Positions 33,141-41,883 of a stretch of DNA of 64,000 nucleotides are shown here, piece by piece; the stretch's first letter is position 1, and every line of letters begins with the position of its first letter. The notes under the pieces are model-generated. The model was not told the DNA's origin. It saw nothing but the letters and a program-made list of their open reading frames with translations, and made no database searches. The position numbers were made by a program, and so were the translations under genes. Source of the DNA: Marinobacterium rhizophilum (GTDB lineage: Bacteria > Pseudomonadota > Gammaproteobacteria > Pseudomonadales > Balneatricaceae); contig NZ_CP073347.1 of the NCBI RefSeq assembly GCF_024397915.1, forward strand, positions 4,526,001 through 4,590,000, given 5' to 3'.

Positions 33141-33769
33141 GGCCGCTTGCCGGGCCAGGCCGGGCGGTCAGTGGTGCTTTCTGGCTGCTCTGCCTTGTGG
33201 TGCTGCTCACCGGCTGTGGCCGGGAGCCCGAACTGCCGTACCTTGCCCCGGGCACCCGGGTGCTGGCGTTCGGTGACAGCCTGACGTATGGCACCGGGGC
33301 CGATGACGCGCAGAGTTATCCGGCCCGGGTGGCCGAGGCGACGGGCTGGCAGGTGCGAAACGCCGGCGTACCGGGGGAATTGGCCGAGGACGGGCTGGCG
33401 CGCCTGCAACAGCTACTGGACGAAGAGCCTGTTGCGCTGGTGCTGCTGTGCCACGGTGGCAACAACCTGTTGCGCGGGCAGCCTGACGCGCGTATTCGTG
33501 CCCAGCTGGCCGCCATGATAGAGCTGGCCCAGGCAAAGGGCGCGCAGGTGGTGCTGCTGGGTGTGCCCAAGCCGACACTGCTGGTGCGCACGGCCCCGTT
33601 CTATGCCCAGCTGGCCGAGGAGTACGGGTTGGTGTATCTGCCCGATGCCATTGCGGACACCCTGTCTGACCCCGCGCTCAAGTCCGATCAGACGCATCCC
33701 AATGCGTCAGGCTACGCGTTGATCGCCAGCCAGTTGCTGGCGCTGCTGCGCGACGCCGGAGCGATCTGA
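33137..33769 (+). CDS. GDSL-family lipoprotein esterase (TesA-like)
   Basis: A 210-aa SGNH hydrolase. A lipobox 'LTGC' (Cys near residue 27) anchors it to a membrane. Block I 'FGDSLTYG' carries the nucleophile (near 47), the block III Asn is in 'CHGGNNLLRG' near 113, and the final Asp/His are in 'SDQTHPNASGY' near 188. E. coli TesA is a soluble periplasmic enzyme, so the lipid anchor is a difference. Its start overlaps the FKBP stop by four bases. Confidence 0.88.
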   Translation: MRPLAGPGRAVSGAFWLLCLVVLLTGCGREPELPYLAPGTRVLAFGDSLTYGTGADDAQSYPARVAEATGWQVRNAGVPGELAEDGLARLQQLLDEEPVALVLLCHGGNNLLRGQPDARIRAQLAAMIELAQAKGAQVVLLGVPKPTLLVRTAPFYAQLAEEYGLVYLPDAIADTLSDPALKSDQTHPNASGYALIASQLLALLRDAGAI

Positions 33770-33919
33770 TACCGGCCTGGTTTAATATCACGGGCGCTGC
33801 CAGGCTGGGGCGCTGGTGTGATTTCGGTGGTGCAATGCCACCGGTTACACCTTCTTGTGTACCGTAACACCCGCGTTGCATTACGCATGGCACAGCCACC
33901 GCTGATGTCGTGTCCGCTG

Positions 33920-34177
33920 TTACATCTTCTCGCGCCACTTTAAATCCCCAATCTGCACATTCAGCCATTCAAAACCGATGCGCCGGGCCACGGCGGCCGC
34001 GCCATCCAGGCTTTTGAATTCGCGTTCGGATTTGCTGCGCTGCAGATCCAGCGTCACCACTTCGTTGTCCTTGGCGACAAACTTTAGCGTCCAGCCCCGT
34101 GCCATCGACACCGGAATGGCCTGGCAGGAATCGAATACGCCGGCCTTGAAAAGAAGTTTTATTTCTCTTTCCTGCAT
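33920..34177 (-). CDS. Small protein resembling ParC-type partition-associated proteins
   Basis: An 85-aa soluble protein beginning 'MQEREIKLLFKAGV' with 'KSLDGAAAVARRIGFEWLNVQI' near its end. This pattern recalls short proteins annotated on plasmids and islands as partition-associated or hypothetical, but the match is from memory and weak. AGGA lies upstream of the ATG at 34177. It sits at the edge of an AT-rich patch unlike its surroundings, suggesting acquisition. No partner partition genes are present. Confidence 0.6.
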   Translation of the reverse strand: MQEREIKLLFKAGVFDSCQAIPVSMARGWTLKFVAKDNEVVTLDLQRSKSEREFKSLDGAAAVARRIGFEWLNVQIGDLKWREKM

Positions 34178-34587
34178 TATCTTAATTCCTATTTGATTAA
34201 TCATTTTTGTAATAGTGATAAGTATATATCCTGTATGGAATTCCCGCAATTTTAAGCGCTATTCTTAAGGTCTTTAAGTACATGTTTTAAAAGGATTTTT
34301 TAATTAAATTCGAGGTCATTTTGGTGCTTTTGATTGGAGTTTATAAGTTGTTGTTTTATAAGAATAAAATAATCAATGTCTGGATCGGTTATTTAGAACT
34401 TAAAGTCATATAAAGAGAGATTTAAAGTCTAAATTGACTAGTCATAAACGTTTTTAGAATAATCACCATTATTAAAATGAACGCGCAGGGCAGGGCTCGA
34501 AGCAGCAGTGCGGGGGGAAGGCAGCGAAGGGGCAGGGCGTGAGTGCATGCGTTGCCCTGGCAATAGTGCAGGGCAGCGGAGTGCGGG
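34178..34587. other. AT-rich then GC-rich non-coding patch
   Basis: 34178-34480 is strongly AT-rich with poly-A/T tracts and no gene. 34484-34587 is GC-rich, low-complexity (GCAGGG repeats) and also without a gene. The abrupt composition change marks a junction. From 34588 onward the sequence derives from the lipoprotein gene at 35189-35803. Confidence 0.5.
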
Positions 34588-34632
34588 CGGGCATCCCAGT
34601 TGGAAACGCCCTGCAGTGACGGGTTATTACGG
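34588..34632 (-). repeat. Displaced copy of an internal piece of the lysozyme-like gene
   Basis: 34588-34619 matches 35361-35392 inside the intact gene at 29 of 32 positions. The copied piece encodes the 'VSKWDA' region. It shows that more than the extreme 3' end was once duplicated here. Confidence 0.7.
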
Positions 34633-34683
34633 TGAGGAATAAGGGCCAGACGCCAGCCTGGCTCGGCTCAGCGCTGGCGCGCG

Positions 34684-35190
34684 ACCAGAACCCGCCGCCG
34701 GTGCCGAGGCTGCTGTGTGGGGATGGGGTTACACGGGTTGTACTGGCTGGAGTGCTACCAGAACCAGCCGCCGGTGCCGAGGCTGCTGTGTGGGGGGGCT
34801 TGCACGGGTTGTACTGGCTGGCATAGCGCCTGGAGCGCGGGCCCCGGGTACACTTGATACCCGCTCGACTCGGCTCGGCTCAGCGTGGGGGCGTACTACC
34901 AGAACCAGCCGCCGGTGCTGAGGCCGGCTTTTACAGGGCTGAGTTTGCATTGACGGTACTGGCTGGCATAGCGCTTGGAGCGGGAGGCCTGGATGCACTT
35001 GATACCCGCTCGACTCGGCTCGGCTCAGCGTGGGGGCGTACTACCAGAACCAGCCGCCGGTGCCGAGGCTGCTGTGTGGGGGTGGGGTTACACGGGTTGT
35101 CCTGGCTGGCATAGTGCCTGGAGCGCGGGTCCCGGGTGCACTGGGCGCCAGCTCAGCTCAGCTCAACTCAGCTCAACGTTGGGATGTACT
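34684..35190 (-). repeat. Tandem array of copied gene 3' ends (four units)
   Basis: Units start with ACCAGAACC at 34684, 34757, 34898 and 35043, and a fifth start at 35191 is the true 3' end of the lysozyme-like gene. Spacings are 73, 141, 145 and 148 bases. On the minus strand each unit repeats the codons for 'RYASQY' and the terminal 'GGWFW-stop', with a variable stretch between and the gene's downstream flank after. Unit C (34898-35042) is still in frame through both conserved parts, with a different linker. Units B and D are out of frame, and A lacks the middle. Short pentamer runs (CTCGG, GCTCA) lie at the unit junctions. Confidence 0.85.
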
Positions 35191-35803
35191 ACCAGAACCA
35201 GCCGCCGGTGCTGAGCTCATCCTTGCATTGATTGTACTGGCTGGCATAACGCCTGGAGCGCTGGTCAACCTTGCTGGCAACGCCGAGTAGCCAGCCCTTG
35301 GCGTTGTAACTCTGGTTGCGGTAGCCGCCCCAGCCTTCGTGGTAGGCAAGGTACTGGTTGCGGGCATCCCACTTGGAAACGCCGTTCAGTGACTGGGTTT
35401 TATGGGTATACCAGCCGACAAAATCCATGGCATCGGAAAAATCATCCCGTGACGACCAGCTGTTGCCGGTTTCCCGTTCATAGTCGCTCCAGGTGCCGGT
35501 CTTGGCCTGGCTGTAGCCGTAGGCCGAACTGGCGCGGCCATAGGGAATAAGGCCGAGGAACCAGCGCATGGGTGGGCGGGCATCGTGCCGAAAACCGGAC
35601 TCCTGGTACATGATGGCCATGGGCACATGCACCGGGGTGCCCCAGCGCTTGTTCATGTCCAGTGCGGCGGCGTACCAGTCACTTTTTTCCTCGAAAATGG
35701 CGCACAGGTTGTCGGGCTTGCGGGGTGGCGCGCTACTGCAGCCGGCCAGAAGCGCAGTCCCGAGCAGGCTGCAGATAGCGAGTCGTCTGGATGTCTGTGG
35801 CAT
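35189..35803 (-). CDS. Lysozyme/lytic-transglycosylase-like lipoprotein
   Basis: A 204-aa lipoprotein (lipobox 'LLAGC', Cys near residue 22) with an SLT-like fold. The putative catalytic Glu is in 'IMYQESGFRHDA' (near 64), followed by 'RASSAYGYSQAKTGTW' and 'NQYLAYHEGWGGY', which match the order of motifs in family 1-like transglycosylases. It would cleave or bind peptidoglycan at the outer membrane. The last 18 residues ('YASQYNQCK' to 'GGWFW') are the segment repeated downstream. The start at 35803 places the lipobox correctly. Confidence 0.85.
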   Translation of the reverse strand: MPQTSRRLAICSLLGTALLAGCSSAPPRKPDNLCAIFEEKSDWYAAALDMNKRWGTPVHVPMAIMYQESGFRHDARPPMRWFLGLIPYGRASSAYGYSQAKTGTWSDYERETGNSWSSRDDFSDAMDFVGWYTHKTQSLNGVSKWDARNQYLAYHEGWGGYRNQSYNAKGWLLGVASKVDQRSRRYASQYNQCKDELSTGGWFW

Positions 35804-35883
35804 GGATGGGCTAACCCTGAATGCTGCTAAGTGGACAAACATTACCAGAATATTCAGCCACTTATTATTGGGAAGATAATGAC

Positions 35884-36213
35884 TCAGTGCGCCGACGTGC
35901 TGGAAAACAGGTTCAGCACCATAACGCCTGCCAGAATCAGGCCAATGCCGATCACGGCGGGCCAGTCGAGTCGCTGCTGGTACAGGAACCAGGCAACGAT
36001 GGTGACCAGTACCACACCCACGCCGGACCAGACTGCATAGGCGATGCCGACAGGCAGGGTGCGCAGTGTCAGTGACAGGAATAGAAAAGACACGCCATAG
36101 GCGACTACCACCAGCAGCGATGGGCCGGGACGGGTGAAGCCGTCCGCAGCCTTGAGGGCGGAAGTGCCGATGACTTCGGCCACGATGGCGACGATCAGAT
36201 AGAGCCAGTGCAT
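35884..36213 (-). CDS. Small multidrug resistance (SMR) transporter
   Basis: A 109-aa four-helix proton antiporter. The essential Glu is in helix 1 ('VAEVIGTSALKAADGFT', Glu near residue 13), and 'GIAYAVWSGVGVV' is the helix-3 dimer motif. The features fit the EmrE/QacE type more than the guanidinium exporter type (SugE/Gdx), but the split is hard by eye. Exported compounds are probably cationic drugs or osmolytes. It is a single gene between the transglycosylase and a GntR regulator. Confidence 0.93.
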   Translation of the reverse strand: MHWLYLIVAIVAEVIGTSALKAADGFTRPGPSLLVVVAYGVSFLFLSLTLRTLPVGIAYAVWSGVGVVLVTIVAWFLYQQRLDWPAVIGIGLILAGVMVLNLFSSTSAH

Positions 36214-36256
36214 AGCGAAACTTCTCTTTCAGCGGGTTGTGGGGGACTAGGGATTT

Positions 36257-36988
36257 TCAAGGGTTTTGCAACTGTTCCAGCACATCGACCACTGCTGCAC
36301 CGGTGCGTGCCAGGTGCTCACCAAGACAGCGGCCCAGGGCCTGGGCATCCTGGCTGCGCAGAGCCTGCATAATGGCTTCGTGTTCCTCCATGGATTCGTC
36401 CCAGCGACTGGTTGACAGGTTGGCAAGGTAACGGGCGCGACTGGCACGTCGCATCAGGTCCTGGTAAGTGCTGGCCAGGATGCGGTTGCCGGTAAGCTGA
36501 GCCAGGCTGTGGTGAAATTGCTGATTAAGCTGGCTGTATTCCCTGCGCCGGCGTTTTTGGTGCAGCCGCTGGAGTCTGCGGTGTGTCTGTTCCAGCTGCT
36601 TCAGGCCCTGGGCTGACAGCTTTGCAGCCAGGATGTCACCCAGCTGTCGTTCAAGGAAAACCAGTACTTCGAACAGGTCCCGGGTTTCGCGGGCGCTGAC
36701 GCGGGAGACTCTCGCGCCGCGATTGAGCAGAAGGTCGATCCAGCCTTCGGCGGCGAGCAGCTTGATGGCTTCGCGCAGGGGAGTACGGGATACCTGCAGC
36801 TGCAGGCAGAGTTCGGCTTCCGGAATCTTGCAGCCGGGCGCCAGGTCGCCCTGCCGGATGAGCTCACGCAGGCTGTCCGCGACCTCCTGGTGCAGCGATG
36901 CGGGTCTGCGCAAGGGGCTTAGCCCTGCCTGCCGGCTTGATGTGCCCTGCGAGGATGTATTCAAAGCACCGATTCCCTGTGCGGCCAC
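36257..36988 (-). CDS. GntR-family regulator, FCD subgroup
   Basis: A 243-aa repressor with an N-terminal winged helix ('SLREVADSLRELIRQGDLAPGCKI'-type region, about residues 30-95, with 'LQVSRTPLREAIKLLAAEGW') and a C-terminal all-helical FCD effector domain. The metal-binding His residues are probably in 'FHHSLAQLTGN' and 'DESMEEHEAIMQAL'. It is divergent from a TRAP importer with 314 bases between, the classical arrangement for a regulator sensing the imported acid. Confidence 0.93.
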   Translation of the reverse strand: MAAQGIGALNTSSQGTSSRQAGLSPLRRPASLHQEVADSLRELIRQGDLAPGCKIPEAELCLQLQVSRTPLREAIKLLAAEGWIDLLLNRGARVSRVSARETRDLFEVLVFLERQLGDILAAKLSAQGLKQLEQTHRRLQRLHQKRRRREYSQLNQQFHHSLAQLTGNRILASTYQDLMRRASRARYLANLSTSRWDESMEEHEAIMQALRSQDAQALGRCLGEHLARTGAAVVDVLEQLQNP

Positions 36989-37302
36989 AGCCGCACGTGC
37001 CGAGTATTGGGTTTTTAACCGGCCTGCATGCTACACCTGCACCTTTGTGTTCTGCAAATGCCCCCTGACGGTGCCTGATGGCCGTGTCTGCTAACGGGGT
37101 TTTATTGGTTATGCGTCCTGCTGCACTTATTAAAATATTAAAAATCAATAAGTTAATTGTATGCATAATTCATTATTCATAATTGGTATGGGCCTTGCTT
37201 TAGTCTTCGGCAGCTGGATGCCGCTGCGGGTTCCGGGGTTGGCCGGACCCGGTTCCGGGTTCAAGGCGAGAATCAACACACGCGATGCAAGGGGATACCG
37301 AT
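36989..37302. promoter_or_regulatory. Divergent control region of the GntR gene and TRAP operon
   Basis: 314 bases without a gene. An AT-rich core at 37120-37190 contains the palindrome TATGCATA at 37160-37167 inside ATTGTATGCATAATT, and a second similar AT-rich motif (ATTATTCATAATTGGTAT) about ten bases later. FCD-type regulators bind short palindromes of this kind, so this is the likely operator. Confidence 0.5.
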
Positions 37303-38343
37303 ATGAAAAAAACAGTCATGAGCGCCATGCTGGCACTGGGTCTGGTTAATTCACCGGTGTGGGCGGCAGAGTCCATAGAGCTGAAAGTGCTGGGACAGCC
37401 GGGCGCAACCGGGCTGATCCAGCAGGAAAAGGAAAAGCCTTTTTTCGAGAACCTGGCCCAAAGCACCGGCTTGCCGCTGGAGGTCAACTTCAAGCCGCTG
37501 GATGCCACCGGCATCAAGGACGTGGAGGAACTGCGCACGCTCAAGTCCGGACTCTTCGATATCGTTTCCCTGCGCTTCTCGCAGGTCTCGCGCGACGAAC
37601 CCACGATTCTCGGCCTCGACCTGGTGGGACTCAATCCCACCTATGCTGAAGGTCTGGCGACCACCCAGGCGTTTGGCCCGGTGGTCGACAAGCGGCTGCA
37701 GGAGCGTTTTAACACCAAGCTTCTGGGTATCTGGCCGTTTGGTCCCCAGGTACTGTTCTGCAATGCGCCCATCACCAGGCTCGGCGATATCAAGGGGCTC
37801 AAGGTACGGGTCTATGATCAGAACCTGGCGGCCGTGATTGACTCGGTGGGCGGTATCCCGGTGCCGCTGAGCTTTGGCGAGGTGCACCAGAGCCTGGCCC
37901 TCGGTGTGGTGGATTGCGCCATTACCGGCCCGAGTTCCGCCAACACCGCCGGCTGGCCGGAAGTGACCACCCATGTATTGCCACTGGGCTTCCAGATGGC
38001 CATCAATGGCTACGGCATCAACCTGAACAGCTGGAACAAGCTAAACCCCGCACAGCAAGGGACGCTGGAGCAGGCCTTCAGTACCCTGACGGACGATATC
38101 TGGCAGTACTCCGAGGCGCTGTTTGAAGACGCCAAGCGTTGCAACGTCGGCCAGGAGCCCTGCCTGTACAACAACAAGTTCGACCTGGTGGAAGTGCCCG
38201 TCACTGCCCAGGACATTGCTCTGGTGAAGGATGCGGTAAAGGCCATCTCCTACCCGACCTGGGCTGAAATCTGCGACAAGAGCAACGCCGAGTGCTCCGC
38301 CGACTGGCGTGCAGCCCTGGGTGCCAAGATTGGCTTGAACTAA
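37303..38343 (+). CDS. TRAP transporter solute-binding protein (DctP family)
   Basis: A 346-aa periplasmic protein with a signal peptide ending 'VWA' (about residue 22). It captures an organic acid for the two membrane subunits that follow. The DctP core is visible: 'LKGLKVRVYDQNLAAVIDSVGG' (about residues 165-187, including the carboxylate-binding Arg) and 'PLSFGEVHQSLALGVVDCAI'. Four C-terminal cysteines may form disulfides, which is uncommon. The ATG at 37303 follows AGGGGA. The ligand is unknown. Confidence 0.93.
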   Translation: MKKTVMSAMLALGLVNSPVWAAESIELKVLGQPGATGLIQQEKEKPFFENLAQSTGLPLEVNFKPLDATGIKDVEELRTLKSGLFDIVSLRFSQVSRDEPTILGLDLVGLNPTYAEGLATTQAFGPVVDKRLQERFNTKLLGIWPFGPQVLFCNAPITRLGDIKGLKVRVYDQNLAAVIDSVGGIPVPLSFGEVHQSLALGVVDCAITGPSSANTAGWPEVTTHVLPLGFQMAINGYGINLNSWNKLNPAQQGTLEQAFSTLTDDIWQYSEALFEDAKRCNVGQEPCLYNNKFDLVEVPVTAQDIALVKDAVKAISYPTWAEICDKSNAECSADWRAALGAKIGLN

Positions 38344-38412
38344 CCCGCTCGCCAGAACAGTGCCCCGCGGTTTCTGACCGCGGGGCACTGGCACCGGCAT
38401 GGAGACTGATAC

Positions 38413-39021
38413 ATGAAAATGACGGAGCGTATTGCCGCGCTGGTGTTCGGCACGATCTTTGTGCTGCTGTCGCTGATGGTGACGCTGGAAACCCTGTTGC
38501 GCAAGCTGTTCGGCGCGTCCCTGCAGGGCGTGGATGAGCTGGGTGGCTACGCCCTGGCCACCGGCTCGACGATTGCCTTTACCCTGGCACTGCTGGATCG
38601 AAACCACATTCGCATTGACCTGATTCATGCCCGTTTGGGCGCCTGCTGGAAAACCGCACTGAACCTGGTCGCGACCCTGCTGATGGCGTTACTGGCCGGG
38701 CTGCTCTGCTGGATGGCCTGGATCCAGGTCAGTGAAACGCTGGATTACGGCAGCACCGCCCAGACCCCCTGGGCGACGCCACTGATTTACCCGCAGGCCG
38801 TCTGGTTTGGCGGGCTTCTGCTCTTTGCCCTCTGTGCCACGGGGCGGGCATTTGCCGCGGGGCGGTTGCTGTTACGGGCCCGGGTGGCCGAGTTCAACCA
38901 GAGCTTCGGCCCCCGCGGGCTGGATGAGGAGTTGCGCCAGGAGCTGGAAGATGTTGCCAGGCGCAGGGCTCTGGCAGGGGTGGCCACCGCGTCGCCAGAG
39001 ACTCGGGAGCTAGCCTCATGA
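38413..39021 (+). CDS. TRAP transporter small permease (DctQ family)
   Basis: A 202-aa protein with four membrane helices (about residues 10-32, 45-65, 85-107 and 125-147) and the usual 'MTLETLLRKLFGASLQGVDELGGYALA' opening. It is longer than typical DctQ (about 160 aa) owing to a charged cytoplasmic C-terminal tail. Its stop overlaps the large permease start by four bases. Confidence 0.92.
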   Translation: MKMTERIAALVFGTIFVLLSLMVTLETLLRKLFGASLQGVDELGGYALATGSTIAFTLALLDRNHIRIDLIHARLGACWKTALNLVATLLMALLAGLLCWMAWIQVSETLDYGSTAQTPWATPLIYPQAVWFGGLLLFALCATGRAFAAGRLLLRARVAEFNQSFGPRGLDEELRQELEDVARRRALAGVATASPETRELAS

Positions 39022-40310
39022 CCGTCATGCTGGTGTTTCTGGCATTCGGCCTGATGCTCGGCATGATCCTGCTGGGCATGCCGATCGCGGTCAGCATGGT
39101 GACGGTGGGTGGCCTGTCCGGCGTGCTGGTCTTCGGCTGGCCGTTTCTGCAGTCCACGGGGGCTGTGATCTGGAGCGTACAGAACGAAAATATTCTTACC
39201 GCCATTCCGCTGTTTATCCTGCTGGGCGAGCTGATGTTGCGCAGCGGCATTGCGGATCGCATGTACCAGGCACTGTCGGTCTGGTTCGGACGCCTGCCGG
39301 GCGGGTTACTGCACACCAATATCGGCTGCTGTGCCCTGTTTTCCGCCACTTCGGGCTCTTCGGTGGCGACCGCCGCCACCATCGGCACCGTGGCGTTGCC
39401 GCCGCTGCAGGCCCGGGGCTACCCCATGCCACAGGCGCTGGGCAGCCTGGCCGCGGGTGGCACGCTGGGCATCCTGATTCCGCCGAGCGTCAACCTGCTG
39501 GTATACGGCTCCATGACCAGTAACTCTATCGGCAAGCTGTTTATGGCGGGACTCTTGCCGGGGTTGTTACTGAGCCTGGCGTTCATGACCTACATCTACT
39601 GGAGTAACCGTGGTACCGATAGCCCGCGGGAAGCCTCGCTGCCGCTGGCGCAAAAACTGGCGGCCTCGGTGCACCTGGTGCCGCCACTGATCCTCTTTGG
39701 CATTGTCATGGGCAGTATCTATTTCGGCATCGCCACGGCCACCGAATCGGCGGCGCTGGGCGTGGTGGTGGCCCTGCTACTGACCTGGAAAGCCGGCCGC
39801 CTCGACGCACCTTTTCTGGAGGCGAGCTTTCTGCAGACGGCGCGCATTACCGGCATGATCATGCTGATCATCACGGCGGCCTTTCTGCTCAACCTCACCG
39901 TCAGCATTACCGGCGTGATTGATGAATTGACGCTCTGGGTCACCGGTTTTGGGCTGACGCCCACCGGTTTGCTGCTGATCCTGATGCTGTTCTACGTGCT
40001 GCTGGGCATGTTCATGGACGTGCTGTCCATGCAGGTGGTAACCATCCCGGTGATCTACCCGATCGTGGTGGCGTTGGGCATCGATCCAATCTGGTTCGGG
40101 GTCTTTGTGGTGCTGATGTGCGAGCTGGGCATGATCACGCCGCCGGTGGGCATGAACCTGTTCGTGGTGCAGAGCGTGCGCAAGGACAATGGCCCTATCC
40201 GCGAAGTGATGTGGGGCGCGATGCCCTACGCCGGCATCATGCTGCTGTTTACCCTGCTGCTGATGGCGTTGCCGCAGATTGCACTCTGGTTGCCGAACCT
40301 GATGTGGTAA
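39018..40310 (+). CDS. TRAP transporter large permease (DctM family)
   Basis: A 430-aa ion-coupled permease with about 12 helices. The family loops are clear: 'FSATSGSSVATAATIGTVALP' near residue 110, 'LAAGGTLGILIPPSVNLLVYG' near 145, and 'ITPPVGMNLFVVQS' near 375. With the binding protein and small permease it forms a complete importer driven by a sodium or proton gradient. Confidence 0.95.
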   Translation: MTVMLVFLAFGLMLGMILLGMPIAVSMVTVGGLSGVLVFGWPFLQSTGAVIWSVQNENILTAIPLFILLGELMLRSGIADRMYQALSVWFGRLPGGLLHTNIGCCALFSATSGSSVATAATIGTVALPPLQARGYPMPQALGSLAAGGTLGILIPPSVNLLVYGSMTSNSIGKLFMAGLLPGLLLSLAFMTYIYWSNRGTDSPREASLPLAQKLAASVHLVPPLILFGIVMGSIYFGIATATESAALGVVVALLLTWKAGRLDAPFLEASFLQTARITGMIMLIITAAFLLNLTVSITGVIDELTLWVTGFGLTPTGLLLILMLFYVLLGMFMDVLSMQVVTIPVIYPIVVALGIDPIWFGVFVVLMCELGMITPPVGMNLFVVQSVRKDNGPIREVMWGAMPYAGIMLLFTLLLMALPQIALWLPNLMW

Positions 40311-40324
40311 CGGGCGCCGGGGGT

Positions 40325-40768
40325 TCAGTCCCTGGCAAAGGCGCTGCGCAAGTCCTCGATACGCTTGCGGTTCACGCCCAGGTCCGAGTAGCCCAGGCGC
40401 GAGGCGGAGCGTACCTGGATCTGCCTGGCCTCGCTGTCCAGGCGGAACTCCACATCGTCAATAAAGCGCAGCAGGCGGCTGCGGTAGGTGGCCCAGAGGT
40501 AGGTGTCGGTCAGGGTCTCAATCTGTCCTCCCTGGGCCTGGATGCGGTTTTGCAGTCGTGCCCAGGCCTGTGGTGGTGAATCCGTGAAACTGAGCGGGGC
40601 AATCCACGCGGGGCTGTCCGGGTATTCACTGCCCACGCAATTGGGTGTGTCGGGGCAGGGGGCCAGGCGGCCGTTTTGCACACCGAGGCTTGAGGGCGCC
40701 TGGGAGCTGCAGCCGGCCAGGTACAGCAGCACCGGGATCCACCAGGTCAGTCGCGAATTCGTTTTCAT
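40325..40768 (-). CDS. DUF1499-family lipoprotein
   Basis: A 147-aa protein with a lipobox 'LAGC' (Cys near residue 20) and the DUF1499 features 'CPDTPNCVGSE' (about 38-48) and 'VEFRLDSEARQIQVRSASRLGYSDLGVNRKR'-like C-terminal order. The biochemical function of the family is unknown. The gene is convergent with the TRAP operon, 14 bases from its end. Confidence 0.88.
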   Translation of the reverse strand: MKTNSRLTWWIPVLLYLAGCSSQAPSSLGVQNGRLAPCPDTPNCVGSEYPDSPAWIAPLSFTDSPPQAWARLQNRIQAQGGQIETLTDTYLWATYRSRLLRFIDDVEFRLDSEARQIQVRSASRLGYSDLGVNRKRIEDLRSAFARD

Positions 40769-40889
40769 ACCGCTTGGGTTCCGTATTGGCGGGGCAGGTT
40801 CGCCCGTGCGCTTCTATGCTTATCGAACCCTTGAATCTTAGCAGCAGATCGGGCCCGGACGCCCGGCTCTGTCAGCGCAGGAGGTAAGC

Positions 40890-41822
40890 ATGGTAACGGA
40901 TGAATTTGGCGCAGCGGCACCGGCACAGATGACGCGGCTGGCCGGGCGCAGCAGCGATCTGGGTGCGGGACTGGTGGTCAGGCGGTTTTTGCCCCAGCGT
41001 GCGCTGCGCATGGTGGGCCCCTGGTGCTTCCTGGATCTCATGGGTCCAGTGACCTTTGCGCCTGGTACCGGGCTGGATGTCGGGCCCCATCCCCATATTG
41101 GCCTGCAGACGGTGACCTGGCTGGCCAGCGGCGCTGTGCTGCACAAGGACAGCCTGGGGTACCAACAGGAAATCGCACCGGGCCAGCTCAACCTGATGAC
41201 CGCCGGTGCCGGCATTGCTCATTCCGAGGAGAGCCCGGCGGGCAACCGGGAACCCCTGGCCGGGGTGCAGTTCTGGGTGGCGCTGCCGCGCAGTGCCGAG
41301 TGTTGCGAACCCGCGTTTGAGCATCTGAGCGATCTGCCCCGCTTTGAACGCGGCGGTGTAGAGGCCTGCGTCATCATGGGCTCACTGGAACACCTGATTT
41401 CACCGGCGCGCTGTTACTCGCCATTGGTGGCGGCCGAGCTTTGCAGCCCCGAGGGCGGGGCCCTGTCGCTGGCGCTGGATCCCGTGTTTGACTATGGCCT
41501 GTGCGTACTCGGTGGCAGCGTTAGCCTGCAGGGCGAGGCCTGCTCGCCGCAACCGCTGGATGGCGATGAGTTCTGTTTTCTGGGGGGCGGTCGCTGCGCA
41601 CTGGAACTGCAGCTGTCTGCGGGCGCGCGTTGCGTGCTGCTGGGCGGGCAGCCCTTCGCGCACCCGGTCAAACTCTGGTGGAATTTTGTCGGCCACAGGG
41701 AGGAGACCCTGCGCGCGGCGCTGGATGACTGGAACGCGCAGCGGCGCTTCCTGCCGGTGACAACCTATGAGGGCGCGGCGCTCAAGGCGCCGGACTGGCC
41801 GGAAAACGCGCGTCTGAAATAG
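40890..41822 (+). CDS. Pirin-family protein
   Basis: A 310-aa bicupin with the pirin N-terminal metal site ('VGPHPHIGLQTVTWL', His near residues 67-69; 'NLMTAGAGIAHSEESP', His near 111) and a C-terminal cupin that normally lacks full metal ligands. Some pirins show quercetinase activity and others bind regulators; the role here is not inferable. It stands alone, followed 61 bases later by an ATPase gene. Confidence 0.92.
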   Translation: MVTDEFGAAAPAQMTRLAGRSSDLGAGLVVRRFLPQRALRMVGPWCFLDLMGPVTFAPGTGLDVGPHPHIGLQTVTWLASGAVLHKDSLGYQQEIAPGQLNLMTAGAGIAHSEESPAGNREPLAGVQFWVALPRSAECCEPAFEHLSDLPRFERGGVEACVIMGSLEHLISPARCYSPLVAAELCSPEGGALSLALDPVFDYGLCVLGGSVSLQGEACSPQPLDGDEFCFLGGGRCALELQLSAGARCVLLGGQPFAHPVKLWWNFVGHREETLRAALDDWNAQRRFLPVTTYEGAALKAPDWPENARLK

Positions 41823-41883
41823 CCCGGTCGATGCCGCCCAACGCCGATGTGTCCGCCTTGAACCGCCGATGGAGTCGCTGCCC

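Noticed and set aside
34684..35260. Regular repeats that might be a CRISPR array
   Set aside because: Repeat units are about 145 bases, diverged, and derived from the adjacent coding sequence; there are no short identical repeats with unique spacers and no cas genes.
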